This document shows, in pieces, positions 53,536 to 62,992 of a DNA stretch of 64,000 bases. Each line of letters opens with the position of its first letter. The stretch's first letter is position 1. This stretch comes from Bacteroidales bacterium UBA1181 (lineage in GTDB: Bacteria > Bacteroidota > Bacteroidia > Bacteroidales > Paludibacteraceae). The stretch is from positions 34,728 to 98,727 of the forward strand of contig DBYR01000014.1 in the NCBI GenBank assembly GCA_002310215.1, given 5' to 3'. Under the pieces are notes generated by a model that was not told the origin of the DNA, searched no databases, and saw nothing but the letters and a program-made list of their open reading frames with translations. The translations under genes were made by a program, and so were the position numbers.

Positions 53536-53612
53536 TTTGTGTAACGCCATGATGTGACGAAATGTCAGTCTCTGTGACGGATCTCCATCGTGAATAGATA
53601 TGCTAATTGCGT

Positions 53613-54932
53613 ATGAAAAAAATCATACGGTTTATTGTGGATCAGGTGAAGTTCGTCACCATTGATATTTGGCGGACCACCATACACGACGAGCAAGGTA
53701 AACGCGGGTATCTTATGCTCTTCGCGAAGACGCTCGTACTCTCCATCCAGAATTTCATCAAAGGAAAGATGCCGGTCCGCGCCTCCGCATTGACCTACTA
53801 CTCCGTCTTCGCCTTGGTGCCGTTGCTCGCTTTCGTGTTCGGCATGGCGAGGGGCTTCGGGCTCGACACATACGTGGTCGACATGTTGCACAACCGCTAC
53901 GCCTCCCACCAGGAGCTGGTGCAGGTGGTGCTGAATTTTGTGGAGAACTATCTGAGCAATGCCACGGGCGGCGCCTTCGTCGGCATCGGTATCTGCGTGT
54001 TGCTATGGTCCGTCATGAAGGTCTTCTCGCAGATTGAGATGTCGTTCAACGAGATATGGTACATCACCAAGAACAGGAACTACATCCGTCGTTTCACCGA
54101 CTACATCTCCCTGCTGTTGGTCATTCCAATCTTCGTGCTGGTCTCCAATGGTGTCTCGTTCTATTTCAACCATGCGTTAGGCGTCTTTGATGGCTCGTAT
54201 ATCATCTCGCCGACGCTGAAGGTCGTGTTGGCCGTGATGCCTTACTTGGTGTCGTGGGTGGTCTTCACGATGATCTACGTGGTGATGCCTAACACGAAGG
54301 TGAGGTTCACCGCGGCCATGGTGGCGGGCGCCTTTTCCTGCGTCTCCTTCTTTGCGTTCAAGTGGGTCTACGTCTATTTGCAGACGATGATGACCTCCTA
54401 TAACGCCGTGTATGGTGGTTTGGCGGCTATACCGTTCGCCCTGTTGTTCATCCAGACGACGTGGATGATCGTGCTCTTCGGGGCGGAGATCTCCTTCGCC
54501 TTGCAGAATGTCCGTAACTTCGAGTTCGAGAAGGATGTGAAATCCATCAGCCACCGCTATTTCGAGTTCGTGCTTTTGTCCGTCACCAAGATTGTGGCGA
54601 AACGGTTCCGGGATGGTGAGGAGCCTATGACATTGAATGAGATGTCCGATAAATACCGTATCCCTTTGCGCTTGGCCTCCGTCATTGTGCGTCGCTTGTG
54701 CAAGGCGGGAATCCTCACGGAGGTGCGGATAGACGAGCGTGACGCGTACATGCCGGCCATGGATGTCAATCGTATCACGGTCGCTACGTTCTTCGACATG
54801 GTGGACCGAGCAGGGCAGGAGACGTTCAAGCTGGAGCAGCTCGATGAGTTCGCTTCCGTGTGGGAATATACCCTGAACATACGTGAGTCGTTGATGAGCG
54901 TGTCGGGCGATAAATTGGTGATGGATCTATGA
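53613..54932 (+). CDS. YihY/BrkB-family inner-membrane protein
   Basis: 439 residues from ATG 53613 (MKKIIRFIVDQ). About six membrane segments lie in residues 40-300, with the family segments ALTYYSVFALVPLLAF and YGGLAAIPFALLFIQTTWMIVLFGAEI. The last 130 residues are soluble and look like a winged helix (DKYRIPLRLASVIVRRLCKA). The family was once called RNase BN, wrongly; its function is unknown, possibly envelope transport. Its stop overlaps the next gene's ATG in ATGA. Confidence 0.9.
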   Translation: MKKIIRFIVDQVKFVTIDIWRTTIHDEQGKRGYLMLFAKTLVLSIQNFIKGKMPVRASALTYYSVFALVPLLAFVFGMARGFGLDTYVVDMLHNRYASHQELVQVVLNFVENYLSNATGGAFVGIGICVLLWSVMKVFSQIEMSFNEIWYITKNRNYIRRFTDYISLLLVIPIFVLVSNGVSFYFNHALGVFDGSYIISPTLKVVLAVMPYLVSWVVFTMIYVVMPNTKVRFTAAMVAGAFSCVSFFAFKWVYVYLQTMMTSYNAVYGGLAAIPFALLFIQTTWMIVLFGAEISFALQNVRNFEFEKDVKSISHRYFEFVLLSVTKIVAKRFRDGEEPMTLNEMSDKYRIPLRLASVIVRRLCKAGILTEVRIDERDAYMPAMDVNRITVATFFDMVDRAGQETFKLEQLDEFASVWEYTLNIRESLMSVSGDKLVMDL

Positions 54933-57085
54933 TGGAACGCATAATGGTTACAAGAATTGGTGAAGTGGGGAAGTGGTTGGTCATGGCTTCTGCCGTATGT
55001 GCGTTGCCCCTCCTCTCATCGTGTGATGTGAAAGAAAATAAAACAGAGATGATAGATAATATTTTTTTGAAGGCGGAGTATGGTACTCCGCATGAGACCT
55101 TCCCTTTCGACAAGGTCAAGTTGGATGATTATTTACCTGCGGTGAAAGAGGCGATTCGTCTTCATGACGAGGAGATCGACGCTATCGTGAAGAACCCCGA
55201 AGCGCCCACGTTCGAGAACACGATCGTGGCGTTGGAGCGCTCCGGCAAGTATTTGACCCGTATCCAATATGTTTTCTACAATCTGTTGGAGGCCGAGACC
55301 TGCGCTGCGATGGACAGCCTCTCCGAGGAGATCTCTCCGTTGGAGACGGAGCACTCCAATAACGTGACGTTGAACGCTCCCCTGTTCGAGCGGGTCAAGG
55401 CGGTTTACCAGCAAAAGGATTCGTTGGGGCTGACGGCGGAGCAGCAGATGTTGCTGACGAAGACCTACGAATCGTTCGAGAAGAACGGTGCGACGCTCTC
55501 GGAAGAGGGCAAGGAGAAGTTCCGCGAGCTCAGCAAGCGCTTGTCCCTCCTGACGCTGAAGTATGGGCAGAATGTCTTGAACGCCACGAACGCCTATAAA
55601 CTGACCATCACCGACTCGGCAGACCTGGCGGGCTTGCCTCCTGCCATCGTTGAGGCTGCGGCGAAGAAGGCGAAGGACAACAACGTGACGGGTTGGATCT
55701 TCGACCTGACCTACCCAAGCTACGCCCCATTCATGAAGTACGCTGAGAACCGTGCGTTGCGCAAGCAGCTCTATATGGCCTACAACACCAAAGCCACGGA
55801 GGGTGATTTGGACAACCGTCAGGTAGTGAAGGATATCGTGAACGCACGCCTGGAGCTGGCGAACCTGATGGGTTACGAGGATTATGCGGCCCGTGTGTTG
55901 CGCTACCGCATGGCGGAGAACAAGGAAAACGTCTACAAACTGCTGAATGACCTGCTGGAGGCCTATAAGCCTACGGCGAAGGCGGAGATAGCTGAGGTGC
56001 AGGCCTATGCCAAAGCGCATGGCGCCGACTTCGAGATCATGCCTTGGGACTGGTCCTTCTATTCAGAGAAACTACGTGACGAGAAATATAGCATCAACGA
56101 CGAACTGCTTCGCCCATACTTCGAACTGGAGCATGTGAAGAAGGGTGTGTTCGGCTTGGCCACCAAGCTCTACGGCTTGACCTTCAAGAAGAACGAGAGC
56201 ATTCCTGTCTACCATGAGGAGGTGGAGGCTTTCGATGTCTATGACAAGGACGGATCCTTCCTGGCGGTGCTCTATACCGACTTCCATCCGCGTGACGGAA
56301 AGCGGGGAGGCGCATGGATGACGGAGTTCCTCTGCCAGCATGTGGACGAGAAGGGTGTGGATGTGCGTCCGCATATCTCCATCGTCATGAACTTCACCCG
56401 TCCGACCGATTCGTTGCCTTCCCTGCTCACGTTTGACGAGCTGACCACCTTCATCCATGAGTTCGGACACTCCATCCATGGCATGGTCTCTAAGTGCCAC
56501 TACGAGAGCCTGGCGGGTACGAACGTATACCGTGACTTCGTAGAGTTGCCATCCCAGATGATGGAGAACTGGGCGTTCGAGAAGGAGTACTTGGATGGAT
56601 TCGCCGTGCATTACAAGACCGGTGAGCCTATCCCTGCCGAGCTGATCGAGCGGATTAGGAAGGCCGCCAACTTCAACATCGGCTATGCCACGTTGCGCCA
56701 ACTGAGTTTCGGACTGTTGGACATGGGTTGGCATACGATCCAGAAGCCATTCGACGGAGATGTGAAGGCCTTCGAGAACGAGGCGTGGAGCGCTGCGCAG
56801 ACGCTTCCTCCGGTGGAGGGCACGCTGATGAGCACGCAGTTCAACCATATCTTCTCGGGAGGATATTCCGCCGGCTATTACAGCTATAAATGGGCGGAGG
56901 TGTTGGATGCGGACGCCTTCTCGGTGTTCCAGGAGCATGGCATATTCGACCAAGAGACGGCGGGACGTTTCCGTCATGAGGTGTTGGAGAAGGGAGGCAG
57001 CGAGCATCCGATGACTCTCTACAAACGATTCAGGGGGCAAGAGCCTACGATATTACCATTGTTGAAGAGACATGGGGTACGTTAA
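54929..57085 (+). CDS. M3-family metallopeptidase, peptidyl-dipeptidase Dcp-like lipoprotein
   Basis: 718 residues (715 or 713 with later in-frame ATGs). A lipoprotein signal ends LLSSC at about residue 32. The zinc site HEFGHS (510-515) with the third ligand in FVELPSQ (about Glu538) is complete, and GYSAGYYSYKWAEVLDAD is a Dcp/oligopeptidase A signature. Dcp-type enzymes remove C-terminal dipeptides. In Bacteroidales they are often exported lipoproteins and help use peptides as food. Translationally coupled with the gene before. Confidence 0.92.
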   Translation: MMERIMVTRIGEVGKWLVMASAVCALPLLSSCDVKENKTEMIDNIFLKAEYGTPHETFPFDKVKLDDYLPAVKEAIRLHDEEIDAIVKNPEAPTFENTIVALERSGKYLTRIQYVFYNLLEAETCAAMDSLSEEISPLETEHSNNVTLNAPLFERVKAVYQQKDSLGLTAEQQMLLTKTYESFEKNGATLSEEGKEKFRELSKRLSLLTLKYGQNVLNATNAYKLTITDSADLAGLPPAIVEAAAKKAKDNNVTGWIFDLTYPSYAPFMKYAENRALRKQLYMAYNTKATEGDLDNRQVVKDIVNARLELANLMGYEDYAARVLRYRMAENKENVYKLLNDLLEAYKPTAKAEIAEVQAYAKAHGADFEIMPWDWSFYSEKLRDEKYSINDELLRPYFELEHVKKGVFGLATKLYGLTFKKNESIPVYHEEVEAFDVYDKDGSFLAVLYTDFHPRDGKRGGAWMTEFLCQHVDEKGVDVRPHISIVMNFTRPTDSLPSLLTFDELTTFIHEFGHSIHGMVSKCHYESLAGTNVYRDFVELPSQMMENWAFEKEYLDGFAVHYKTGEPIPAELIERIRKAANFNIGYATLRQLSFGLLDMGWHTIQKPFDGDVKAFENEAWSAAQTLPPVEGTLMSTQFNHIFSGGYSAGYYSYKWAEVLDADAFSVFQEHGIFDQETAGRFRHEVLEKGGSEHPMTLYKRFRGQEPTILPLLKRHGVR

Positions 57086-57118
57086 AAAGTAAGTAATTAA
57101 TTATTAATGATATAAAAA

Positions 57119-57730
57119 ATGGGACTGTCTGAAGTACTAAAAGCGAGAAAACAGAAGAAAGAGGAGTTCGTCAAAGAGAAGGTGCAGAACTTCATTACGT
57201 TGCTCAACGTCTATATACAAGCATCTTCCGCCGCCACATTGGGCATCATGAACCTGCAGCAATTGCCACAGTTGAAGGTGTTGAAGCAGAAGTTCAAGAT
57301 CCCTACGGAGGGACGTCTTGGCATCGCGGAGAAGAAATTCGTGGCGTCTAAGATGAAGGAGGAGTACAAATTGTCGGATGCGTTCTTCTCGGAGATTGAT
57401 AACTCAATCAAGAGATGTTGCAAGAAGGTGTTGGATTTGCAGCCATACGGTGTATGGTTCCAGAGCCTCATGCAGGATGTCATGATGGCGGTTTCGTTGG
57501 ACGTGCAGGTAGGTCTTCGTCTCCCTTTGGTTTTCCGCAAGTGGATGAAGTCCATGATTCAGGAGTCCGTGCATAAGATTGTCACATCGGCTGATTTCAA
57601 GAACCCAGACCTGATCAAGTCCGCCATTAACGTGCGCACCTACAAGGAGAAGTTGCACTTCTCGGAAGATTGGTTGACGGACGTATGTTTCGTGTACATC
57701 ATCTTGGCAAGGGGCTCAAAGATGAAATGA
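57119..57730 (+). CDS. Conserved protein of unknown function
   Basis: 203 residues, no signal peptide and no clear membrane segment; mainly helical with a basic N-terminus (KARKQKKEEFVKEK). Two adjacent cysteines are at about 97-98 (RCCKKVLDL). I do not recognise a family. It lies between a metallopeptidase and the rsh gene in the same direction, with 33 and 12 bp gaps, so it is probably in one transcript with them. Confidence 0.65.
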   Translation: MGLSEVLKARKQKKEEFVKEKVQNFITLLNVYIQASSAATLGIMNLQQLPQLKVLKQKFKIPTEGRLGIAEKKFVASKMKEEYKLSDAFFSEIDNSIKRCCKKVLDLQPYGVWFQSLMQDVMMAVSLDVQVGLRLPLVFRKWMKSMIQESVHKIVTSADFKNPDLIKSAINVRTYKEKLHFSEDWLTDVCFVYIILARGSKMK

Positions 57731-57742
57731 TGATTGATACCT

Positions 57743-59854
57743 ATGGCGGGTAATTTGGAGGAAATATTGGATACGTACGACCTGCTTCCACAGGAGCGGG
57801 AGGAGTTGTCACGTCTGTTCGCTACGGACCATCCTTTGATGAAAAGGGGATGTGACATCGTCCGCATCATCAAGGTGGAGGTGGATTTGGGCAAGGTGCC
57901 GGTGGTCGGTGTCCTGCTCTACGAGGCTGTGCTTGCCGAGCTGACCACCCCCGAGGCTGTCCAGACCCTATTCGGTGAGCAGGTCGCCACGTTTGTCAAC
58001 TCCTTGCTCAAGGTGGGCGAGTTGTACAGGAACCATCCCCCGGTGGAGTCGGATGCCTTCAGGCGTCTGTTGCTCTCCATGGCGGAGGATATCCGTGTGG
58101 TGATCGTGCTGATCTGTAACCAACTCTACCAAATCCGCAATTTGAGTCAGTACGACGAGGAGAGCCGCAACCGCATCGCCAAGGAGGCATCCTTCCTCTA
58201 TTCGCCTTTGGCCCATCGTCTGGGACTCTACAAGGTGAAGTCGGAACTCGAAGACCTCTCCCTGAGGCAGACCAATCCCGCCATCTACGAGGATATCGTC
58301 AACAAACTACATGATACGAAGCAACAGCGCGACGCCTACATCAAGGCCTTTATCGAGCCGGTGAAGAAACGGTTGGAGGAGGCTGGCTTCACTTTCACGA
58401 TGAAGGGTCGCACGAAGTCGGTCTATTCGATATGGAACAAGATGAAGAAGCAGAACACTGTCTTCGAGAACATCTATGACATCTTTGCCATCCGTATCAT
58501 CTTAGATACTCCGTTGGAGAAGGAGAAGGCGGCTTGTTGGCAAGCCTATTCCATCGTCACGGACATGTACCAACCCAACCCGAAACGTTTGCGGGATTGG
58601 TTATCTATACCAAAATCAAATGGTTACGAATCGCTCCACACTACCGTGATGGGTCCGGAGGGCAAGTGGGTGGAGGTGCAGATACGCACGCAACGCATGG
58701 ACGAAATCGCCGAGAAAGGATTCGCCGCCCACTTCAAGTACAAGGGAGTGAAGGGGGAAGCCCTCTTCGACGATTGGCTCGCCAATGTGCGTGACCTGTT
58801 GCAACACCCTAACGTGGACGGTTTGGAATACATGGATGATTTCAAGCTGGATCTCTACGACAAGGAGGTCTTCGTCTTCACCCCTTCCGGCGAGTTGAAG
58901 CAGTTGCCGAAGGGCGCCACGTTGTTGGACTTCGCCTTTATGATCCATTCAGGCTTGGGCTCCAAGTGCATAGGCGGTAAGGTGAACGGTAAGAACGTGC
59001 CGATCCGTTACCAACTGAGTAGCGGTGACCAGGTGGAGATCATGACCGCTTCGAACCAGACGGTTCACAAGGAGTGGTTGGAGTTCGTGCAGACGACCAA
59101 GGCGCGGACGCACATCAAACGCATACTCAAGGAACAAGAGTCTGCCAACGTCGAGTTGGGCAAAGAACTGTTCAAGCGTAGGCTGAAGAACTGGAAGCTC
59201 GAGTACGACGAGCGGGTCGCCGCTAAGTTGGCGAAGAAAATAGGCTGTGCCACGATACAGATCTTCTACCAACGTTTGGCGGAGGATAGTATAGACTTCT
59301 CAAAGATAAAAGACCTCTATGTGGAGTGCTCCACGGACGCCAAGCCCGACGAGGTGCGTACCGCGGATGGTTTCGAGCATATCTCTTCATCCTCCACGGA
59401 TCCGAACAAGGAGGATGTCTTGGTGATAGACGATCATCTGCAGGGCATACTCTACACGCTCTCGAAGTGTTGCAACCCGATCTATGGCGACGACATCTTC
59501 GGGTTCGTCTCCGTGAGGGGAACCATCAAGATACACAAGAAGGATTGCCCGAACGCACCGCAGATGCTCTCCCGCTTCGGCTACCGATTCATCAAGGCGA
59601 GGTGGGCCGGCAAGTCAGGCACGCAGTACAACTGCACCCTGCATGTCACCGGTACGGACGATATAGGCATTGTCACGAACATCTCCTCGTTGATACAAAA
59701 GGAGACGAACGTGTCGTTACGGGCCATGTCCGTGGATTCGTCCGACGGCCTCTTCCGCGGCACCCTCACCGTCACTGTTTCGGACACGCATGTGTTGGAG
59801 GATGTGATCAAGAAGATCAAGGCAATCAGAGGCGTGAAGAGCGTGGAGCGTTAG
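57743..59854 (+). CDS. RelA/SpoT homologue with degenerate hydrolase domain, (p)ppGpp synthetase
   Basis: 703 residues from ATG 57743. All five regions of long RSH proteins are visible: HD-like (about 25-140), synthetase (about 220-335; GYESLHT at 294-300), TGS (about 378-440), a conserved-Cys/helical region (KCCNPIYGDD, HKKDC) and a C-terminal ACT domain. The hydrolase motifs are lost: the HD pair in LLHDxVED reads LLYEAV (58-63), and the second metal site usually LADRLHN reads ICNQLYQ (124-130). The synthetase keeps a basic RLRD (282-285), like the RxKD of bifunctional enzymes. It should make but not degrade (p)ppGpp. Confidence 0.9.
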   Translation: MAGNLEEILDTYDLLPQEREELSRLFATDHPLMKRGCDIVRIIKVEVDLGKVPVVGVLLYEAVLAELTTPEAVQTLFGEQVATFVNSLLKVGELYRNHPPVESDAFRRLLLSMAEDIRVVIVLICNQLYQIRNLSQYDEESRNRIAKEASFLYSPLAHRLGLYKVKSELEDLSLRQTNPAIYEDIVNKLHDTKQQRDAYIKAFIEPVKKRLEEAGFTFTMKGRTKSVYSIWNKMKKQNTVFENIYDIFAIRIILDTPLEKEKAACWQAYSIVTDMYQPNPKRLRDWLSIPKSNGYESLHTTVMGPEGKWVEVQIRTQRMDEIAEKGFAAHFKYKGVKGEALFDDWLANVRDLLQHPNVDGLEYMDDFKLDLYDKEVFVFTPSGELKQLPKGATLLDFAFMIHSGLGSKCIGGKVNGKNVPIRYQLSSGDQVEIMTASNQTVHKEWLEFVQTTKARTHIKRILKEQESANVELGKELFKRRLKNWKLEYDERVAAKLAKKIGCATIQIFYQRLAEDSIDFSKIKDLYVECSTDAKPDEVRTADGFEHISSSSTDPNKEDVLVIDDHLQGILYTLSKCCNPIYGDDIFGFVSVRGTIKIHKKDCPNAPQMLSRFGYRFIKARWAGKSGTQYNCTLHVTGTDDIGIVTNISSLIQKETNVSLRAMSVDSSDGLFRGTLTVTVSDTHVLEDVIKKIKAIRGVKSVER

Positions 59855-59892
59855 TCTAATTGTTTGAATATAAAAGAAATAGATATATAATT

Positions 59893-60498
59893 ATGTTTTC
59901 AGGAATAGTAGAGACTGCGGCCAAGGTGGTCGCGTTACGAAAAGATCAGGAGAATCTGCACATCACGATGACCTGTCCTTTCGTGTCAGAATTGAAGATA
60001 GACCAGAGTGTGGCGCATAACGGTGTGTGCCTGACGGTGGTGGAGAAGACGGCCGACACCTATACGGTGACCGCCATCCAAGAGACGCTTCGTCGCTCGA
60101 ACCTCGGGCTCCTCAAGGAGGGTAGCCTCGTCAATCTGGAGCGCAGCATGGTGATGAACGGACGGTTGGACGGGCACATCGTGCAGGGACATGTGGACCA
60201 GGTGGCGAAGTGCGTCGGCAAGAAATCCGAGGAGGGCAGTTGGTATTTCACCTTCCAGTACGACATGGATGCCGAGATGGCCAAGAAGGGCTATGTGACG
60301 GTCGAGAAGGGTTCCGTGACGGTGAACGGAGTCAGCCTGACGGTCTGTGACTCCAAGAAGGACGGGTTCTCCGTGGCCATCATTCCCTACACCTACGAGC
60401 ACACGAACTTCTGCCAGATCGAGGTGGGAAGCGTCGTGAACATCGAGTTCGACATCGTCGGCAAGTACATCAGCCGCATGCTGGAGTTCCGCGGATGA
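59893..60498 (+). CDS. ribE: Riboflavin synthase alpha chain
   Basis: 201 residues from ATG 59893 (MFSGIVETAA), the classical start of the family. Two lumazine-binding repeats are visible, each with a GxxLT segment (NGVCLTVVEK and NGVSLTVCDS). It dismutates two 6,7-dimethyl-8-ribityllumazine molecules to riboflavin. It follows the rsh gene by 38 bp. No FMN riboswitch was seen upstream. Confidence 0.95.
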   Translation: MFSGIVETAAKVVALRKDQENLHITMTCPFVSELKIDQSVAHNGVCLTVVEKTADTYTVTAIQETLRRSNLGLLKEGSLVNLERSMVMNGRLDGHIVQGHVDQVAKCVGKKSEEGSWYFTFQYDMDAEMAKKGYVTVEKGSVTVNGVSLTVCDSKKDGFSVAIIPYTYEHTNFCQIEVGSVVNIEFDIVGKYISRMLEFRG

Positions 60499-60517
60499 CT
60501 CTTTCTTGCGGGGTTCG

Positions 60518-60549
60518 TTTGTCTTTCAGCCTAAAAAAGACTAATTTTG
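60518..60549 (+). promoter_or_regulatory. Promoter of the IorA-like gene
   Basis: TTTG at 60518-60521, 20 bp, TAATTTTG at 60542-60549. Fully consensus; the leader to ATG 60597 is about 40 nt. Confidence 0.8.
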
Positions 60550-60596
60550 TAGGTGTGATTCGTTTACAGAAAAGAATATAAAAAGATACGATAGTA

Positions 60597-62186
60597 ATGA
60601 AACAATTGTTATTGGCTGACGAAGCCATTGCCCAAGGGGCGATTGATGGTGGACTTTCAGGTGTTTACGCATATCCTGGAACACCTTCCACCGAGATCAC
60701 AGAGTATATCCAGAACTCCAAGCAAGCGAAGGAACGTAATATCCACAGTCATTGGTCGTCCAATGAGAAGACAGCCATGGAGGCTGCGTTAGGCATGTCG
60801 TATGGCGGCAAGCGTTCGCTGGTTTGCATGAAGCACGTGGGTATGAATGTGGCGGCGGACTGTTTCGTGAACACCGCCATCACGGGTGTGAATGGAGGTA
60901 TGATGGTGCTGGCGGCGGACGATCCGTCGATGCACTCCTCTCAGAACGAGCAGGACTCCCGCTTCTATGGTAACTTCGCCATGATTCCTATCCTGGAGCC
61001 TTCCAATCAGCAAGAGGCATACGATATGGCCTACAACGGTTTTGACCTCTCCGAGAAGTTGGGCTATCCTGTCCTGATGCGCATCGTCACCCGTTTGGCG
61101 CACTCCCGCTCAGGCGTGGAGCGCAAGGAGGTGCGGCCGGAGAACGGTAACAGCGTACCTGCGGACCCACGTCAGTTCGTCTTGTTGCCAGCCATCGCGC
61201 GCCGCCGTTACCAACATCTGTTGGACATGCAGGGCGAGATATTGTCCGCTTCCGAGAACTCACCATACAACCGTTACATCGACGGAAACAACAAGAAGAT
61301 CGGTGTGGTGGCTTGCGGAATCGGTATCAACTACTTGAACGAGGTTTACCCTGAGGGTTGCGAGTACCCGGTTGTCAAGGTATCCCAATACCCGTTGCCT
61401 AAGAAGATGATCGACAAACTGGCCTCCGAGTGTGAGTCCCTCTTGGTGATCGAGGACGGTTATCCGTTCGTGGAGAACCAGCTGAAGGGCTTCTTCGAGA
61501 CGAAGAAGGTGATGGGCCGCTTGGACGGCACGTTGCCGCGCACGGGCGAGCTGGATCCGGACAGCGTGGGCAAGGCCTTCGGAAGAGAGCATAAGTCTGT
61601 TTACAGCATACCATCCGTCGTGAAGATGCGTCCACCGCAGATGTGCCAAGGATGTGGCCACCGTGACATGTACGAGGCCCTGAACGAGGTGCTCCGCGGC
61701 TATGAGCATAGCAAGGTGTTCGGCGACATCGGTTGTTACACGTTGGGAGCGTTGCCTCCTTACCAGGCGATCAACTCATGCGTGGACATGGGTGCCTCCA
61801 TCACCATGGCGAAGGGTGCGGCGGATGCCGGCATCTATCCGGCTGTGGCAGTGATCGGAGACTCCACCTTCACGCACTCCGGTATGACCGGTCTCTTGGA
61901 TGCGGTGGATGAGAACGCTAACATCACCATCGTGATTTCAGACAATGAGACGACCGCCATGACGGGTGGTCAGGATTCCCAGGGTACGGGTAAGATCGAG
62001 AGCATCTGCCTCGGCTTGGGCGTGGATCCTGCGCACCTCCGCGTGTTCGTTCCGTTGAAGAAGAACTATGACGAGATGATAAAGATCATCAAGGAGGAGG
62101 TCGATTACAAGGGACTCTCCGTCATCATCCCACGTCGTGAGTGCATCCAGACGCTCACGCGCAAGATGAAGGCGAAGAAGAAATAA
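60597..62186 (+). CDS. iorA: Indolepyruvate:ferredoxin oxidoreductase alpha-like (TPP enzyme)
   Basis: 529 residues. The N-terminal PYR-type domain has the phosphate loop YAYPGTPSTEI, and the C-terminal TPP-binding domain has MCQGCGHRDMYEAL, GDSTFTHSG and the DN of ISDNETTAMTG. IorA oxidatively decarboxylates aryl pyruvates from Trp, Tyr and Phe to acyl-CoA, with electrons going to ferredoxin. The C-terminal two-cluster ferredoxin domain of archaeal IorA is absent, and no iorB (gamma-type) subunit follows. In Bacteroidales the pair is usually adjacent as I recall. The beta subunit may lie elsewhere. Confidence 0.88.
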   Translation: MKQLLLADEAIAQGAIDGGLSGVYAYPGTPSTEITEYIQNSKQAKERNIHSHWSSNEKTAMEAALGMSYGGKRSLVCMKHVGMNVAADCFVNTAITGVNGGMMVLAADDPSMHSSQNEQDSRFYGNFAMIPILEPSNQQEAYDMAYNGFDLSEKLGYPVLMRIVTRLAHSRSGVERKEVRPENGNSVPADPRQFVLLPAIARRRYQHLLDMQGEILSASENSPYNRYIDGNNKKIGVVACGIGINYLNEVYPEGCEYPVVKVSQYPLPKKMIDKLASECESLLVIEDGYPFVENQLKGFFETKKVMGRLDGTLPRTGELDPDSVGKAFGREHKSVYSIPSVVKMRPPQMCQGCGHRDMYEALNEVLRGYEHSKVFGDIGCYTLGALPPYQAINSCVDMGASITMAKGAADAGIYPAVAVIGDSTFTHSGMTGLLDAVDENANITIVISDNETTAMTGGQDSQGTGKIESICLGLGVDPAHLRVFVPLKKNYDEMIKIIKEEVDYKGLSVIIPRRECIQTLTRKMKAKKK

Positions 62187-62196
62187 TATCATAGCG

Positions 62197-62235
62197 AGGG
62201 GGAATGCAGGTTTGCGGGCATTCCCCCTTTCGTTT
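62197..62235 (+). terminator. Terminator of the IorA-like gene
   Basis: Eleven-bp stem AGGGGGAATGC with GCATTCCCCCT, followed by a short T-rich tail. Confidence 0.85.
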
Positions 62236-62272
62236 CAATTTTACCTGTTTATAAATTTAAAACTGAGAAATT

Positions 62273-62992
62273 ATGCCTGATTTGAAAAACATTCTCTTTT
62301 TGGACATCGAGACGGCCCCTATGACGGCCACGTTGAGTGAATTGGACCCCGCTTTGGCGCATCTGTGGGAAGAAAAGGTGGAGCAGATGAGGCGACGTGT
62401 GCCCGAACGTTACACGGACGATTGTACGGCCGAGAGCATGTACCATGAGGCGGGTATCTTCGCTGAATTTGGACGTGTGGTATGTATCTCCGTAGGGTTC
62501 GCCTACGAGGAGGAGGGAGCGCTCCTTTTCAGGGAGAAATCCTTCTACGGGGAGGATGAGCGGCAGTTGTTGCTCGACTTCGTCGACCTGCTGAACCACT
62601 CCTACCAGACGCCGAGCCATTACCTTTGCGGACACAATGCGAAGGAGTTCGATTTCCCTTTCATTGCCCGTCGGATGCTTATCCATGGTATTCAATTGCC
62701 TGAAATATTGAACGTTGCGGGGAGAAAACCGTGGGAGGTCCGCCTGCTCGACACGATGGATATGTGGAAGTTCGGGGACTACAAACATTACACTTCGCTG
62801 AAACTGTTGTGCGCCGTGTTGGGCATCCCCACACCGAAGGATGATATCGACGGCAGCCAGGTGGCGGGTGTCTTCTACGAGGAGCGTGACCTGAAGCGCA
62901 TCGCGGTCTATTGCGAGAAGGATGTGTTGGCCACGGCGAGGGTGTATTTGAGGATGAGAGGAGAGGGGAGAGAGTTAAGAGTTAAGAATTAA
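62273..62992 (+). CDS. PolB-associated-type 3'-5' exonuclease
   Basis: 239 residues of the DEDD superfamily. ExoI motif DIE (11-13), ExoII CGHNAKEFDFPF (about 123-134) and ExoIII YCEKDV (about 218-223) are all present; this is the family named after the exonuclease domain of DNA polymerase B. It should trim single-stranded DNA from the 3' end, with a likely role in repair. It has no polymerase partner here. The gene ends in the tandem GAGTTAAGAATTAAG repeats. Confidence 0.85.
   Translation: MPDLKNILFLDIETAPMTATLSELDPALAHLWEEKVEQMRRRVPERYTDDCTAESMYHEAGIFAEFGRVVCISVGFAYEEEGALLFREKSFYGEDERQLLLDFVDLLNHSYQTPSHYLCGHNAKEFDFPFIARRMLIHGIQLPEILNVAGRKPWEVRLLDTMDMWKFGDYKHYTSLKLLCAVLGIPTPKDDIDGSQVAGVFYEERDLKRIAVYCEKDVLATARVYLRMRGEGRELRVKN

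Noticed and set aside
53287..53544. Open frames on both strands across 53087-53544
   Set aside because: They lie in RNase P RNA, whose conserved segments and P1 stem are clear.
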